The notes: generated by a model from the sequence alone, not told the origin. DNA of 19,298 nt from Flavobacteriaceae bacterium (GCA_013042255.1 JABDQK010000036.1:1-19298), one strand, 5' to 3'. Numbered from the stretch's first letter, positions 4,917 through 13,654 are shown. Made by a program: numbers and translations.

Positions 4917-7769
4917 ATGCCAAAAAGAGAAGATCTAAAATCGATATTGATCATAGGTTCGGGCCCTATTATTATTGGACAGGCCTGCGAGTTTGATTAT
5001 TCCGGATCACAGGCTTTGCGTTCCCTGCGGGAAGATGGGATTGAAACCGTCCTGATCAACAGCAACCCGGCCACTATTATGACCGACCCCTCCATGGCCG
5101 ATCATATCTATCTTCTCCCCCTGACCACTAAATCGATCATTGAGATCCTGAAAAAACACCCCAATATTGATGCAGTGCTTCCTACCATGGGTGGCCAAAC
5201 CGCACTCAATCTCTGTATTGAAGCTGGTGATAAAGGGATTTGGGAAGACTTTAATGTTGAGATTATCGGAGTGGATATTGACGCCATCAATATCACCGAA
5301 GACCGGGAGAAATTCCGGAAACTTATGCTTGAGATAGGGGTCGGAATGGCACCACAGTCTACTGCCACCTCTTTCCTGAAAGGGAAGGAGATCGCTCAGG
5401 AGTTTGGATTCCCGCTGGTGATAAGGGCTTCCTACACCCTTGGAGGTGCAGGAGCGTCCATTGTATACAAGCCAGAGGATTTTGATGAATTGTTGAGCAG
5501 AGGCCTGGAAATTTCTCCCATCCATGAAGTGATGATTGATAAGGCCCTTATGGGGTGGAAGGAATACGAACTTGAATTACTACGGGATCAGAATGACAAT
5601 GTTGTCATTATCTGTACCATTGAGAATATGGATCCGATGGGGATCCACACCGGAGATTCCATTACAGTAGCCCCAGCAATGACCCTCTCAGACCGCACCT
5701 TTCAGCGCATGAGGGATATGGCAATTAAGATGATGCGCAGTATCGGAGATTTTGCAGGAGGATGTAATGTGCAATTTGCAGTAAGTCCGGATGAAAAAGA
5801 AGATATTATTGCCATTGAGATCAATCCAAGGGTATCGAGGTCTTCCGCTCTTGCTTCAAAAGCTACCGGGTATCCCATTGCAAAGATTGCGGCTAAACTG
5901 GCCATTGGATACACCCTTGACGAATTGGAAAACCAGATTACAAAATCAACTTCAGCCCTGTTCGAACCCACCCTGGATTACGTGATCGTCAAGATCCCCA
6001 GGTGGAATTTTGACAAGTTTGAAGGATCAGACAGGACACTCGGACTCCAGATGAAATCGGTAGGGGAGGTCATGGGAATCGGGCGTTCCTTTCAGGAAGC
6101 GCTGCACAAGGCCACCCAGTCACTGGAGATCAAACGGAATGGTCTGGGTGCTGACGGCAAAGGCTATACCAATTACGATCAGATTATTAGTAAACTCACC
6201 ATCCCAAGCTGGGACCGGGTATTTGTCATCTACGATGCGATTCAACTGGGCATCCCCCTCAGCAGGATACACGAGATTACTAAAATTGATATGTGGTTCC
6301 TGAGACAATACGAAGAGTTGCATTTCCTTGAAATGGAAATCTCTAAATACACAGTGGAAAGTCTGCCCAAAGAATTGCTTCTGGAAGCAAAGCAAAAAGG
6401 CTTCGCCGACAGGCAGATCGCCCATATGCTCGATTGCTATGAAAGTGAAGTTCATAAGAAACGAAGTAAGCTCGGGATAAACCGGGTATATAAATTAGTT
6501 GATACCTGTGCTGCCGAGTTTAAGGCAATGACGCCTTATTATTATTCCACCTTCGAGGAAGAGGTTGAAACCTCCGAAGGTAAGCGGTATGTAACCAATG
6601 ACAGCGAAGTAACCGAAAGGAAGAAAATTGTTGTGCTGGGATCAGGACCAAATAGGATCGGGCAGGGGATTGAATTCGATTATTGTTGTGTGCACGGAGT
6701 ACTGGCCGCAGCTGAGTGTGGATATGAAACCATTATGATCAATTGTAACCCTGAAACGGTGTCGACCGACTTTGATACTGCCGATAAACTTTATTTTGAA
6801 CCTGTTTTCTGGGAACATATCTACGATATTATCCTTCACGAAAAACCGGAAGGGGTGATTGTACAGCTTGGAGGACAGACCGCCTTGAAGCTAGCTGAAA
6901 AACTCGACAAATACGGGATAAAAATTATGGGGACCAGTTTTAAATCCCTCGATCTTGCAGAGGATCGCGGTAGCTTTTCCCGACTTCTGAAAAAGAACGA
7001 TATTCCCTACCCGCAATTTGGAGTAGCCGAGAGTGCCGATGAAGCCCTTGAGCTGGCCAAAGAACTGAAATTCCCCTTACTGGTAAGGCCATCCTACGTA
7101 TTGGGAGGGCAGGGAATGAAGATTGTAATCAACAAAGAAGAGCTCGAGGCCCATGTGGTAGACCTGCTACATAAGATTCCCAACAACAAATTGCTATTAG
7201 ATCATTATCTCGACGGAGCCATCGAAGCTGAGGCAGATGCGATCTGCGACGGGAAAGATGTTTATATCATTGGGATTATGGAGCATATAGAGCCTTGCGG
7301 GATTCACTCAGGGGACTCCAATGCTACTTTGCCTCCTTTTAACCTGGGGGAATTCGTGATGCAACAGATCAAGGATCATACACGAAAGATCGCACTTGCG
7401 CTCAATACTGTGGGCCTGATCAATATCCAATTTGCGATCAAGGACGACATGGTGTATATCATTGAGGCCAATCCAAGAGCCTCAAGAACAGTTCCTTTTA
7501 TTTCCAAGGCTTATGGGGAGCCCTATGTAAATTACGCTACCAAAGTTATGCTGGGAGAAAATAAGCTGAAGGATTTTAAATTCAACCCTAAACTTGAAGG
7601 TTTTGCCATAAAGCAACCTGTATTTTCTTTTAACAAGTTCCCGAATGTAAATAAGAATTTAGGACCGGAAATGAAAAGTACGGGAGAGAGTATTCTCTTT
7701 ATCGACAGTTTAAAGGACGATGAATTTTATGAGCTGTACACGCGGAGAAAGATGTACCTGAGCAAATAA
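4917..7769 (+). CDS. carB: Carbamoyl-phosphate synthase large subunit, short form without the C-terminal regulatory domain
   Basis: Makes carbamoyl phosphate from bicarbonate, ATP and ammonia delivered by CarA, for pyrimidine and arginine synthesis. Two homologous ATP-grasp halves are visible. The first begins ILIIGSGPIIIGQACEFDYS (residue about 10) and has MGGQTALN and EINPRVSRSSALASKATGYP. The second begins VVLGSGPNRIGQGIEFDYC (about 568) and has QLGGQTALK and EANPRASRTVPFISKAYGEP. The linker between them is the oligomerisation region. The protein ends at residue 950, shortly after the second ATP-grasp unit, whereas E. coli CarB has 1073 residues with an MGS-like allosteric domain at about 937-1073. 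Only 31 bases separate its stop from the next, opposing gene, so no frameshifted remnant is hidden. As I recall, lengths near 950 are usual in Flavobacteriia. carA is not in the window. I see no TAnnTTTG promoter in the 42 bases after the rpmH terminator. Confidence 0.96.
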   Translation: MPKREDLKSILIIGSGPIIIGQACEFDYSGSQALRSLREDGIETVLINSNPATIMTDPSMADHIYLLPLTTKSIIEILKKHPNIDAVLPTMGGQTALNLCIEAGDKGIWEDFNVEIIGVDIDAINITEDREKFRKLMLEIGVGMAPQSTATSFLKGKEIAQEFGFPLVIRASYTLGGAGASIVYKPEDFDELLSRGLEISPIHEVMIDKALMGWKEYELELLRDQNDNVVIICTIENMDPMGIHTGDSITVAPAMTLSDRTFQRMRDMAIKMMRSIGDFAGGCNVQFAVSPDEKEDIIAIEINPRVSRSSALASKATGYPIAKIAAKLAIGYTLDELENQITKSTSALFEPTLDYVIVKIPRWNFDKFEGSDRTLGLQMKSVGEVMGIGRSFQEALHKATQSLEIKRNGLGADGKGYTNYDQIISKLTIPSWDRVFVIYDAIQLGIPLSRIHEITKIDMWFLRQYEELHFLEMEISKYTVESLPKELLLEAKQKGFADRQIAHMLDCYESEVHKKRSKLGINRVYKLVDTCAAEFKAMTPYYYSTFEEEVETSEGKRYVTNDSEVTERKKIVVLGSGPNRIGQGIEFDYCCVHGVLAAAECGYETIMINCNPETVSTDFDTADKLYFEPVFWEHIYDIILHEKPEGVIVQLGGQTALKLAEKLDKYGIKIMGTSFKSLDLAEDRGSFSRLLKKNDIPYPQFGVAESADEALELAKELKFPLLVRPSYVLGGQGMKIVINKEELEAHVVDLLHKIPNNKLLLDHYLDGAIEAEADAICDGKDVYIIGIMEHIEPCGIHSGDSNATLPPFNLGEFVMQQIKDHTRKIALALNTVGLINIQFAIKDDMVYIIEANPRASRTVPFISKAYGEPYVNYATKVMLGENKLKDFKFNPKLEGFAIKQPVFSFNKFPNVNKNLGPEMKSTGESILFIDSLKDDEFYELYTRRKMYLSK

Positions 7770-7800
7770 TGAGGGATCAGGATCAGGAAGAACTGGAAAA

Positions 7801-8352
7801 TTATTCAGCTTCTTTTGTCTCCATTAGCTGGGCAAGAACACGAACCCGTACTTCTTTTGCCACCTTTTTAAATAGTATCCTGGGAACCTTTATTTTGTGG
7901 TCCTCTGTCTTTATGGCAAACTCTGTTTGAAGGACCAAAAAACTTCCTTCCCTGTCAATGGTCAGTTCTGTATAAATGGGCCGTGTAACACCATGAAGCG
8001 TAAGTTCGCCACTTAGAGAATAAGTTCTGGGTTCTTCAGAAATGTCTTCAGGATCAAAAGCGACTAGATTGCCGGTCAGGTATGCTTTTGGGTATTTGTC
8101 AGATTCAATATAGTTTTCATTAAAGTGCTCCTGCATCAGTTTTCTTTTAAAATCAAATTCCTTGACTAAAAGCAAAACCGCTATCTCACCCTCAGCTGTG
8201 AGGGCGAAATTTACCTTGCTGTTTATTGCATAAATATCTTCCAGGGGCGTTGAAGCATCAAACTGTATCTCGCCCGTTTCGGTTCGAAAAGTAGTTTGTG
8301 CCAAGCTCTGGCATCCCCAGGCAATAAACAATATAAAGAGGTGTTTTTTCAT
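7801..8352 (-). CDS. Secreted YceI family protein
   Basis: A 183-residue protein with a signal peptide (about 1-19, ending SLAQ) and a YceI-like lipocalin fold. The family signs are an early TGEIQFDAS strand, K-x-F-x-F-K-x-x-L-M-x-E-H-F-N-E-N-Y-I-E with SDKYPKAY, then a YSLSGELTLHGVTRPI strand. The last follows the conserved G-x-L-T-l-h-G-v-t-r-p/k pattern. YceI proteins bind isoprenoid-type lipids such as polyprenols or quinones in the periplasm; the ligand here is unknown. The start ATG overlaps the stop of the heme c lipoprotein gene by four bases, so the two are translationally coupled. That coupling suggests a shared periplasmic redox or quinone-related task, which is inference. Confidence 0.87.
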   Translation of the reverse strand: MKKHLFILFIAWGCQSLAQTTFRTETGEIQFDASTPLEDIYAINSKVNFALTAEGEIAVLLLVKEFDFKRKLMQEHFNENYIESDKYPKAYLTGNLVAFDPEDISEEPRTYSLSGELTLHGVTRPIYTELTIDREGSFLVLQTEFAIKTEDHKIKVPRILFKKVAKEVRVRVLAQLMETKEAE

Positions 8353-8720
8353 TCAGGAAATCCTTGGGTGGCCCAGTCTGCAATTAACTGTCGTGCACTT
8401 TGAGGCATAAGCCCGTCTGGCGGCATAGGATTGGTAGTATTGTTAATCCTGGATAGCAGATTCCTGTTTTCTATTGCACTTTTAACCAGGCTTAGGGTGG
8501 TCAAAGACATAGGCGCATTGTTAGTAGGTGGGTTTCCATGACAAGATAAGCAGTTTCCCTGAATAATTGGGCGAACATCATTTTGATAACTGAGTATTGT
8601 CGCATCAGGATCTTCACTATTGGGATCATTCATATCAACCCCTTCGGAATTATCACTCTTCGAACATGCGAACACAAGAAAAATGAATGCAAACAGTAAA
8701 CTAACGCCTGAGGTTTTCAT
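8349..8720 (-). CDS. Small c-type cytochrome-like lipoprotein
   Basis: A 123-residue exported protein. Residues 1-19 are a hydrophobic signal ending LVFAC, so Cys19 is the likely lipid-modified residue, followed by an acidic, Asn/Ser-rich linker (20-42). The single heme c site is C57-L-S-C60-H61. Met99 (NPMPPDG) or Met105 (GLMPQ) is a probable sixth ligand, and the C-terminus IADWATQGFPE resembles the last helix of small membrane-anchored cytochromes seen beside metal, copper or quinone systems. It would carry electrons in the periplasm or at the outer membrane. It is the first gene of a two-gene operon with YceI, divergent from the DUF5777 barrel. I find no clear TAnnTTTG box in front of it. 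Confidence 0.85.
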   Translation of the reverse strand: MKTSGVSLLFAFIFLVFACSKSDNSEGVDMNDPNSEDPDATILSYQNDVRPIIQGNCLSCHGNPPTNNAPMSLTTLSLVKSAIENRNLLSRINNTTNPMPPDGLMPQSARQLIADWATQGFPE

Positions 8721-8726
8721 AAGTTT

Positions 8727-8780
8727 AATATTTAATTACTAACTGATTATCAATAACTTATAAATAAGATGTTAAATATT
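8727..8780. repeat. Inverted repeat in the divergent cytochrome/DUF5777 intergenic region
   Basis: Two perfect 9-base arms (8727-8735 and 8772-8780) are separated by 36 bases. The sequence is very A+T rich, so chance is possible. The position, upstream of the heme lipoprotein gene, would suit an operator or a leader stem. Confidence 0.25.
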
Positions 8781-8926
8781 GACTTAGGTTGCGTCATTGC
8801 TTTTTTTCAGCTTTCATCTGGCAACATGGGGCAATTTCGAGCGGCAGGAAATGGGAAATTATTCGTAAGTTTAAGAAAAAAGCGCCCGTCTCTTTTTAGC
8901 GAACGAGGTCATTAAAACAATTAGCC

Positions 8927-9784
8927 ATGAAAAGAAAAAATTTAGTTGCCTGGATGTTCCTGTTTCCATTCTTATTATTCTCACAAAACGACCTGCTTTC
9001 TTCCATCGATAAATCGGATACTACTGGTACTACGGAAGCTGCTTTTAAAGGTTTAAAAATCGTCAACTTTGAGTCGACCAAGATGGTCAATGAAAAGGAG
9101 TTCTATTTTATCGTTTTTCACCGTTTTGGTAGCATAAAAACAGGCCTGGACGGATTTTTTGGCCTGGACTTTGCCAATACGCGCCTGCATTTTATATATG
9201 GTTTTTCAGATGGTTTCAATCTTTCCATAGCCCGGAGTTCGTTTAATAAAACCTATGATATTTCAGGGAAATATCGCTTTATGCAGCAAAGCGACGATAA
9301 TCCTGTTACCATTGTGGGATATAGCCAGATCGCATTTAATACGCTATTGGACGAACCTGTACTGCAAAGAGAAGTTGATTTGGGCGACCGTACTTCATTT
9401 ACTCAGCAGATTCTCATCAGTAGAAAATTAAGCGAGAAGGTTTCAGTACAACTTATGCCTACCTATTTTTATGAAGGATATGTGGATTATGCCCCTCAGG
9501 ACAATTCCCAGTTTGCACTGGGATTCGGTGGGCGTGTAAAACTTTCTCAACGGTTTAGTCTTAATCTGGATTATGGATGGCATTTAAACCGGGCAGATGG
9601 TTCCCCATTTGTAAATCCCCTGTCTATAGGGGTTGATATTGAAACCGGAGGACATGTTTTCCAATTGCATTTTACCAATGCCCAGCCCACTTTCGAAAGC
9701 GGCTACCTGGGCAATGCTGTGGGCGACTGGGGAGATGGGGATATCTATTTCGGCTTTAATCTCAGCAGGGTATTTAATTTCTGA
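8927..9784 (+). CDS. DUF5777 family outer-membrane beta-barrel protein
   Basis: A 285-residue protein with a signal peptide (about 1-20, ending LLFSQ). The mature part shows the alternating strand pattern of an outer-membrane barrel and ends NLSRVFNF with a terminal Phe, as barrel proteins do. DUF5777-like blocks include an early ALKGLKIVN-type segment (here AAFKGLKIVNFESTKM), EFYFIVFHRFGSIKTGLDGFFGLD, R-x-H-F-I-Y-G-F-S-D-G and a late GGHVFQLHFTNAQPTFESGY. The family is confined mainly to Bacteroidota and has no established function. It is divergent from the heme c lipoprotein and YceI genes, and I recall these families recurring together, which would make it the surface component of one system. 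The 206-base gap upstream contains no perfect TAnnTTTG box. The sequence TAAGTTTA near 8871 is only a near match. Confidence 0.85.
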   Translation: MKRKNLVAWMFLFPFLLFSQNDLLSSIDKSDTTGTTEAAFKGLKIVNFESTKMVNEKEFYFIVFHRFGSIKTGLDGFFGLDFANTRLHFIYGFSDGFNLSIARSSFNKTYDISGKYRFMQQSDDNPVTIVGYSQIAFNTLLDEPVLQREVDLGDRTSFTQQILISRKLSEKVSVQLMPTYFYEGYVDYAPQDNSQFALGFGGRVKLSQRFSLNLDYGWHLNRADGSPFVNPLSIGVDIETGGHVFQLHFTNAQPTFESGYLGNAVGDWGDGDIYFGFNLSRVFNF

Positions 9785-9794
9785 TATTCATTTA

Positions 9795-11207
9795 TCATCC
9801 TTCCCATTCTGTATGAAAAGTACCTGATTTATCTATGCGTTCATAGGTGTGTGAGCCAAAGTAATCGCGCTGTGCCTGTATAAGGTTGAGCGGCAGACGT
9901 CCGGAAGTATAAGCATCAAAATAAGTCAGTGAATTGGAAAGCCCGGGAAGAGGGATGCCATTCTCGGCCCCATAGGCTACCAAAGTACGCACAGAGGAAA
10001 TAGTTTCTTTGATTTCTTTTGAAAAAGAGGGATCGAGCAGCAGATTTGGCAAGTCGGGCTTCGCCTGGTAGGCTTTGGTAATATCGGCCAGTAAACCCGC
10101 CCGGATAATACAACCTGCCCTCCAGATCTTGGCGATAGTACCCAGATCCAGATTGTACTCGTATTCCTTAGAGGCTTCAGATAATTGGTGCAGGCCCTGG
10201 GCATAGGTAATTATAAAAGAAAAGTACAGGGCTTCTTCTGCCATTTTTGTCAACTTCTTTTTTTCTAACAGAATGGGTTGAGGTCTGTCATAGACTTCAT
10301 CTGCTTTCACCCGGTCGTTTTTAAGTGCGGAAATTTCCCTCATACTCACCGCGATATCAATACTTGGGACCGGAATTCCCAGATCCATGGCATTTTGTGA
10401 AGTCCATTTCCCCGTTCCTTTTTGTTTGGCTTTGTCGAGGATCTTATCGATAAGTTCACCGTCGCCATGCTCATCATCCTGGACAAGGATATCTGCTGTA
10501 ATCTCTACCAGAAAAGATTGAAGTCGGCCCTTGTTCCACTGATCGAAAGCCTGATGCATTTCTTTATTCGACATTTCCCCGGCTTTGCCAAGCAGGTCGT
10601 AAATTTCAGAAGTAAGTTGCATTAAGCCGTATTCGATACCATTGTGCACCATTTTCACGTAGTTTCCGGCCGATTTTGGTCCGAGGTATGCTACGCAGGG
10701 TTCTCCCTGGTATTTAGCCGAAACCGCCTCAAAAATAGGTTTCACCTCCTTGTAGGCTTCACGTGAGCCTCCCGGCATGATGCTGGGACCTTTGCGGGCT
10801 CCCTTAGCTCCCCCTGATACCCCTGCTCCAAAAAAATGGATTCCTTTTTCTTTTAGATATGCCTCTCTGCGATCAGTATCGGTAAAGAGGGAATTTCCTC
10901 CATCAATTATGAGATCCCCTTTATCTAAATGGGGGAGCAGGTTTTCAATTACCTGATCTACAATTTTCCCAGCCGGTACCAGGAGCATGATTTTTCTGGG
11001 AAGTTGCAAAGCCTTGAGGAAAGTATCCTGATCTGTACTGGCATTCACTTTTTCCAGATCTCCTCCTTCCTTTTTCAGGGCATCGACTTTCTCAGCATCA
11101 AGGTCATATCCAAAGGCATTAAATCCATTGTCTGCGACATTCAGGATAAAGTTTCTCCCCATCACTCCAAGGCCAATCAAGCCAAAATCATATATGTGTT
11201 GATTCAT
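9795..11207 (-). CDS. gnd: 6-phosphogluconate dehydrogenase, decarboxylating
   Basis: Oxidises 6-phosphogluconate to ribulose 5-phosphate and CO2 with reduction of NADP+, the last oxidative step of the pentose phosphate pathway. The N-terminal Rossmann motif GLIGLGVMGRN is at 9-19. GAGVSGGAKGARKGPSIMPGG (127-147) is the substrate-binding block, with AK where E. coli has EE. The catalytic Lys185 lies in YVKMVHNGIEYG with Glu192 as the second key residue. The C-terminus ends RDYFGSHTYERIDKSGTFHTEW, as in full-length enzymes. At 470 residues it is complete. It is divergent from zwf-pgl, giving one locus for the whole oxidative branch. Its stop is 10 bases from the DUF5777 gene stop, with no obvious terminator between them. 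Confidence 0.97.
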   Translation of the reverse strand: MNQHIYDFGLIGLGVMGRNFILNVADNGFNAFGYDLDAEKVDALKKEGGDLEKVNASTDQDTFLKALQLPRKIMLLVPAGKIVDQVIENLLPHLDKGDLIIDGGNSLFTDTDRREAYLKEKGIHFFGAGVSGGAKGARKGPSIMPGGSREAYKEVKPIFEAVSAKYQGEPCVAYLGPKSAGNYVKMVHNGIEYGLMQLTSEIYDLLGKAGEMSNKEMHQAFDQWNKGRLQSFLVEITADILVQDDEHGDGELIDKILDKAKQKGTGKWTSQNAMDLGIPVPSIDIAVSMREISALKNDRVKADEVYDRPQPILLEKKKLTKMAEEALYFSFIITYAQGLHQLSEASKEYEYNLDLGTIAKIWRAGCIIRAGLLADITKAYQAKPDLPNLLLDPSFSKEIKETISSVRTLVAYGAENGIPLPGLSNSLTYFDAYTSGRLPLNLIQAQRDYFGSHTYERIDKSGTFHTEWEG

Positions 11208-11300
11208 TATTCTAATTTATAAATTGCAAAACCACAGTCATTTATATCCACAAACTACGCATCGGTGGCGGAAAAATGCCGCTATATCGGGTGCTACAAT

Positions 11301-11308
11301 CAAAAGTA
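11301..11308 (-). promoter_or_regulatory. Candidate -7 element for gnd
   Basis: On the minus strand this is TACTTTTG, a full match to TAnnTTTG. I see no good TTTG -33 box upstream of it. It is 94 bases before the gnd ATG. It overlaps the opposing zwf promoter region, so transcription of gnd and zwf could interfere or be co-regulated. Confidence 0.38.
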
Positions 11309-11309
11309 A

Positions 11310-11340
11310 TTGAAAATATTAACTTTTAGTGCGTACTTTG
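11310..11340 (+). promoter_or_regulatory. Candidate promoter for zwf-pgl
   Basis: TTG at 11310-11312, a 21-base spacer, then TACTTTGG starting at 11334, which is one base off the TAnnTTTG pattern. It lies 44 bases before the zwf ATG. A loose inverted repeat (AAGAAG...CTTCTT) lies in the leader between them. Confidence 0.45.
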
Positions 11341-11384
11341 GGCATTTAAAGAAGTAGGCCGTTCCTTCTTAATTTTGATAGAAA

Positions 11385-12917
11385 ATGGACAGAACTGAAA
11401 GTCAAATGTTAATCATTTTCGGGGCATCCGGTGATCTTACCGCCCGGAAACTGATCCCCGCCTTGTACCATCTTCATTGTGGAGGGCACCTCCCAAAGAA
11501 ATTTCTCGTTTTGGGGGTAAGCAGATCTCCTTTATCTGACGATGATTTCAGAGACAGGGTGGCGTATAAAAGTAGCTATCTCAACGGGGGGGATAATGAA
11601 ATTGATTCGGAGCAACTATCTCATTTTGCCGATAAATTATTTTACCACGATATTGGGAATTCCTATGAAGATTCTTATGAATCTCTCGCTGAAAGGATAA
11701 ACTCCCTCAACACAGAATTCAATACTTTACATAATTTTATTTTCTATTTATCCACGCCTCCGAGTATTTACGAGGTCATTGCCAAAAATCTTTCCGAACA
11801 GAGCCTTACACAGCAAAACAAGGGTTGGAAACGTATGATCGTAGAAAAGCCATTTGGTTATGATCTTGCTTCCGCCAGGGAATTGAATAATAGCCTTCAT
11901 CAGTATTTTAATGAAGAGCAGATCTTCAGGATAGACCATTACCTGGGGAAAGAAACGGTACAGAATCTCCTGGTGACCCGCTTTGCCAATAGTATTTTTG
12001 AGCCTCTGTGGAACAGGAATTACATTCAGCATGTCGAAATCACTAATGCCGAAAGTGTGGGGGTAGAGAAAAGAGGGGGATATTATGACAGTTCGGGCGC
12101 TTTACGCGATATGTTCCAGAATCATTTGTTGCAGATCGTTTCTCTGGTGGTAATGGAGCCCCCTATCGGAGCAAAGGCAGAGGAGATCAGAAATGAAAAG
12201 GTTAAGGCCCTAAAGTCGATGAGGATATTATCAGACCACAAAAGTCTGAATGAAAATACTATCAGGGGCCAGTATTTGTCGGCGGATATCAACGGAGAGA
12301 AAGTGAAAGGCTATAGGGAGGAAGATGGTGTAAACCCCGATTCAACCACTGAGACCTATGTAGCCATTAAATTTTTTGTGGATAACTGGCGATGGAAAGA
12401 CGTCCCGTTTTATGTGAGGACTGCCAAGCGAATGCCTACAAAGGTGACCGAAATTGTCATTCATTTTAAACCCCCTCACCATAAGATCTTTACCGATTCG
12501 GGGGTGTTCAACAAGGACAATAAGCTCATCATCAGAATACAACCCGACGAAGGCATCCTGATCAAATTTGGAGTAAAAGTACCCGGCCAGGGCTTTAAAG
12601 TAGAGCGGGCAAATTTGGATTTCTATTACGACAGCCTTGCTGAGACAAATCTTATGGCGGCCTACGAGAGATTACTTCTCGATGCCATGCAGGGCGATGC
12701 TACCCTCTATGCACGTGCCGATGAGGTGGAAGCTGCATGGGAGTTTGTAGATCCCATCTTAAATTATTGGAAAACAAATAAAGAGGCTATGATTTACGGT
12801 TATTCTGCAGGTGTGTGGGGCCCACAAAACGCCGATGATTTGTTAGAGGGTGATAACACCTGGCGAAATCCCGGTTCAAATCTGGCAGATGATCCCGGAT
12901 TCTGTGTAATAAAATAA
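11385..12917 (+). CDS. zwf: Glucose-6-phosphate 1-dehydrogenase
   Basis: Catalyses glucose 6-phosphate + NADP+ to 6-phosphogluconolactone + NADPH, the entry to the oxidative pentose phosphate pathway. The dinucleotide fold is at 9-22 (LIIFGASGDLTARK). The EKPFG block is at 154-158. The substrate site RIDHYLGKE is at 182-190, and the likely catalytic His247 is in RDMFQNHLLQ. Downstream are the VPFYVRTAKRMP block and the terminal W-x-F-V-D-P-I segment. At 510 residues it is full length. pgl begins 5 bases after its stop, so the two are one operon, and gnd is divergent upstream. All three enzymes of the oxidative branch are therefore encoded within 4 kb. Confidence 0.97.
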   Translation: MDRTESQMLIIFGASGDLTARKLIPALYHLHCGGHLPKKFLVLGVSRSPLSDDDFRDRVAYKSSYLNGGDNEIDSEQLSHFADKLFYHDIGNSYEDSYESLAERINSLNTEFNTLHNFIFYLSTPPSIYEVIAKNLSEQSLTQQNKGWKRMIVEKPFGYDLASARELNNSLHQYFNEEQIFRIDHYLGKETVQNLLVTRFANSIFEPLWNRNYIQHVEITNAESVGVEKRGGYYDSSGALRDMFQNHLLQIVSLVVMEPPIGAKAEEIRNEKVKALKSMRILSDHKSLNENTIRGQYLSADINGEKVKGYREEDGVNPDSTTETYVAIKFFVDNWRWKDVPFYVRTAKRMPTKVTEIVIHFKPPHHKIFTDSGVFNKDNKLIIRIQPDEGILIKFGVKVPGQGFKVERANLDFYYDSLAETNLMAAYERLLLDAMQGDATLYARADEVEAAWEFVDPILNYWKTNKEAMIYGYSAGVWGPQNADDLLEGDNTWRNPGSNLADDPGFCVIK

Positions 12918-12922
12918 GGCAT

Positions 12923-13654
12923 ATGAAACTGAATATTTACCCGACTAAAAATGAGGTAGCAATACAATTTTGTGTTTTTCTGACCGAATGGCTTAAGGAT
13001 AAAAAAAGTGTTCATATTGCGCTATCAGGGGGAAGTACTCCAAAAATTATTTTTGAAGAACTTTCTATTCCTGGAAAATACGCCATCAACTGGAATGAGG
13101 TACATCTTTACTGGGGCGATGAGCGTTGTGTTCCTCCTAACGATGATCAGAGTAACTACAAGATGACCAAAGATTTTCTTTTGGATAATATCGATATCCC
13201 CTTGGATAACATCCATCGGATCCTTGGCGAAAACGATCCCAGGGAAGAGGCCCTACGCTATGGGCAGGAATTACAGCGCAATCTGCCTGTTCAGGATGGT
13301 ATTCCAAAATTCGACATGGTCCTTCTTGGTATGGGGGAAGACGGCCATACAGCCTCTGTATTTCCCCATGAGATCCACTTGTGGGATTCGGATCAGAATT
13401 GTGAGCTGGCTGTTCATCCCGACTCAGGCCAGAAGCGCATCACAATTACGGGAAGAATTATAAATCACAGTAAAAACGTCGTTTTTCTGGTCACCGGAGA
13501 CGGAAAGAAGGAAAAAGTCGCAGAAATTCTGGGTAAGAAAGGCAACTACAAACAATATCCGGCAGCCCTTGTTAGTCCGGATGATGGAAACCTGTACTGG
13601 TTTCTCGATGAGCCAGCCGCCTCGGGAATCAGGGATCTTAATTCAGGTTCATAG
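12923..13654 (+). CDS. pgl: 6-phosphogluconolactonase
   Basis: Hydrolyses 6-phosphogluconolactone to 6-phosphogluconate, between the zwf and gnd steps. It is of the DevB/SOL type: LSGGSTP at 34-40, WGDERCVPPNDDQSNY at 64-79, and LGMGEDGHTASVFP at 135-148 with the conserved Asp/His pair. At 243 residues it is typical. It starts 5 bases after zwf with no visible Shine-Dalgarno sequence, suggesting coupling to zwf translation. Its last 17 bases overlap the opposing rmuC gene on the other strand. Confidence 0.94.
   Translation: MKLNIYPTKNEVAIQFCVFLTEWLKDKKSVHIALSGGSTPKIIFEELSIPGKYAINWNEVHLYWGDERCVPPNDDQSNYKMTKDFLLDNIDIPLDNIHRILGENDPREEALRYGQELQRNLPVQDGIPKFDMVLLGMGEDGHTASVFPHEIHLWDSDQNCELAVHPDSGQKRITITGRIINHSKNVVFLVTGDGKKEKVAEILGKKGNYKQYPAALVSPDDGNLYWFLDEPAASGIRDLNSGS

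Noticed and set aside
5007..5525. A 172-codon minus-strand open frame inside carB
   Set aside because: It lies wholly within a conserved ATP-grasp region, and its translation resembles no family I know.
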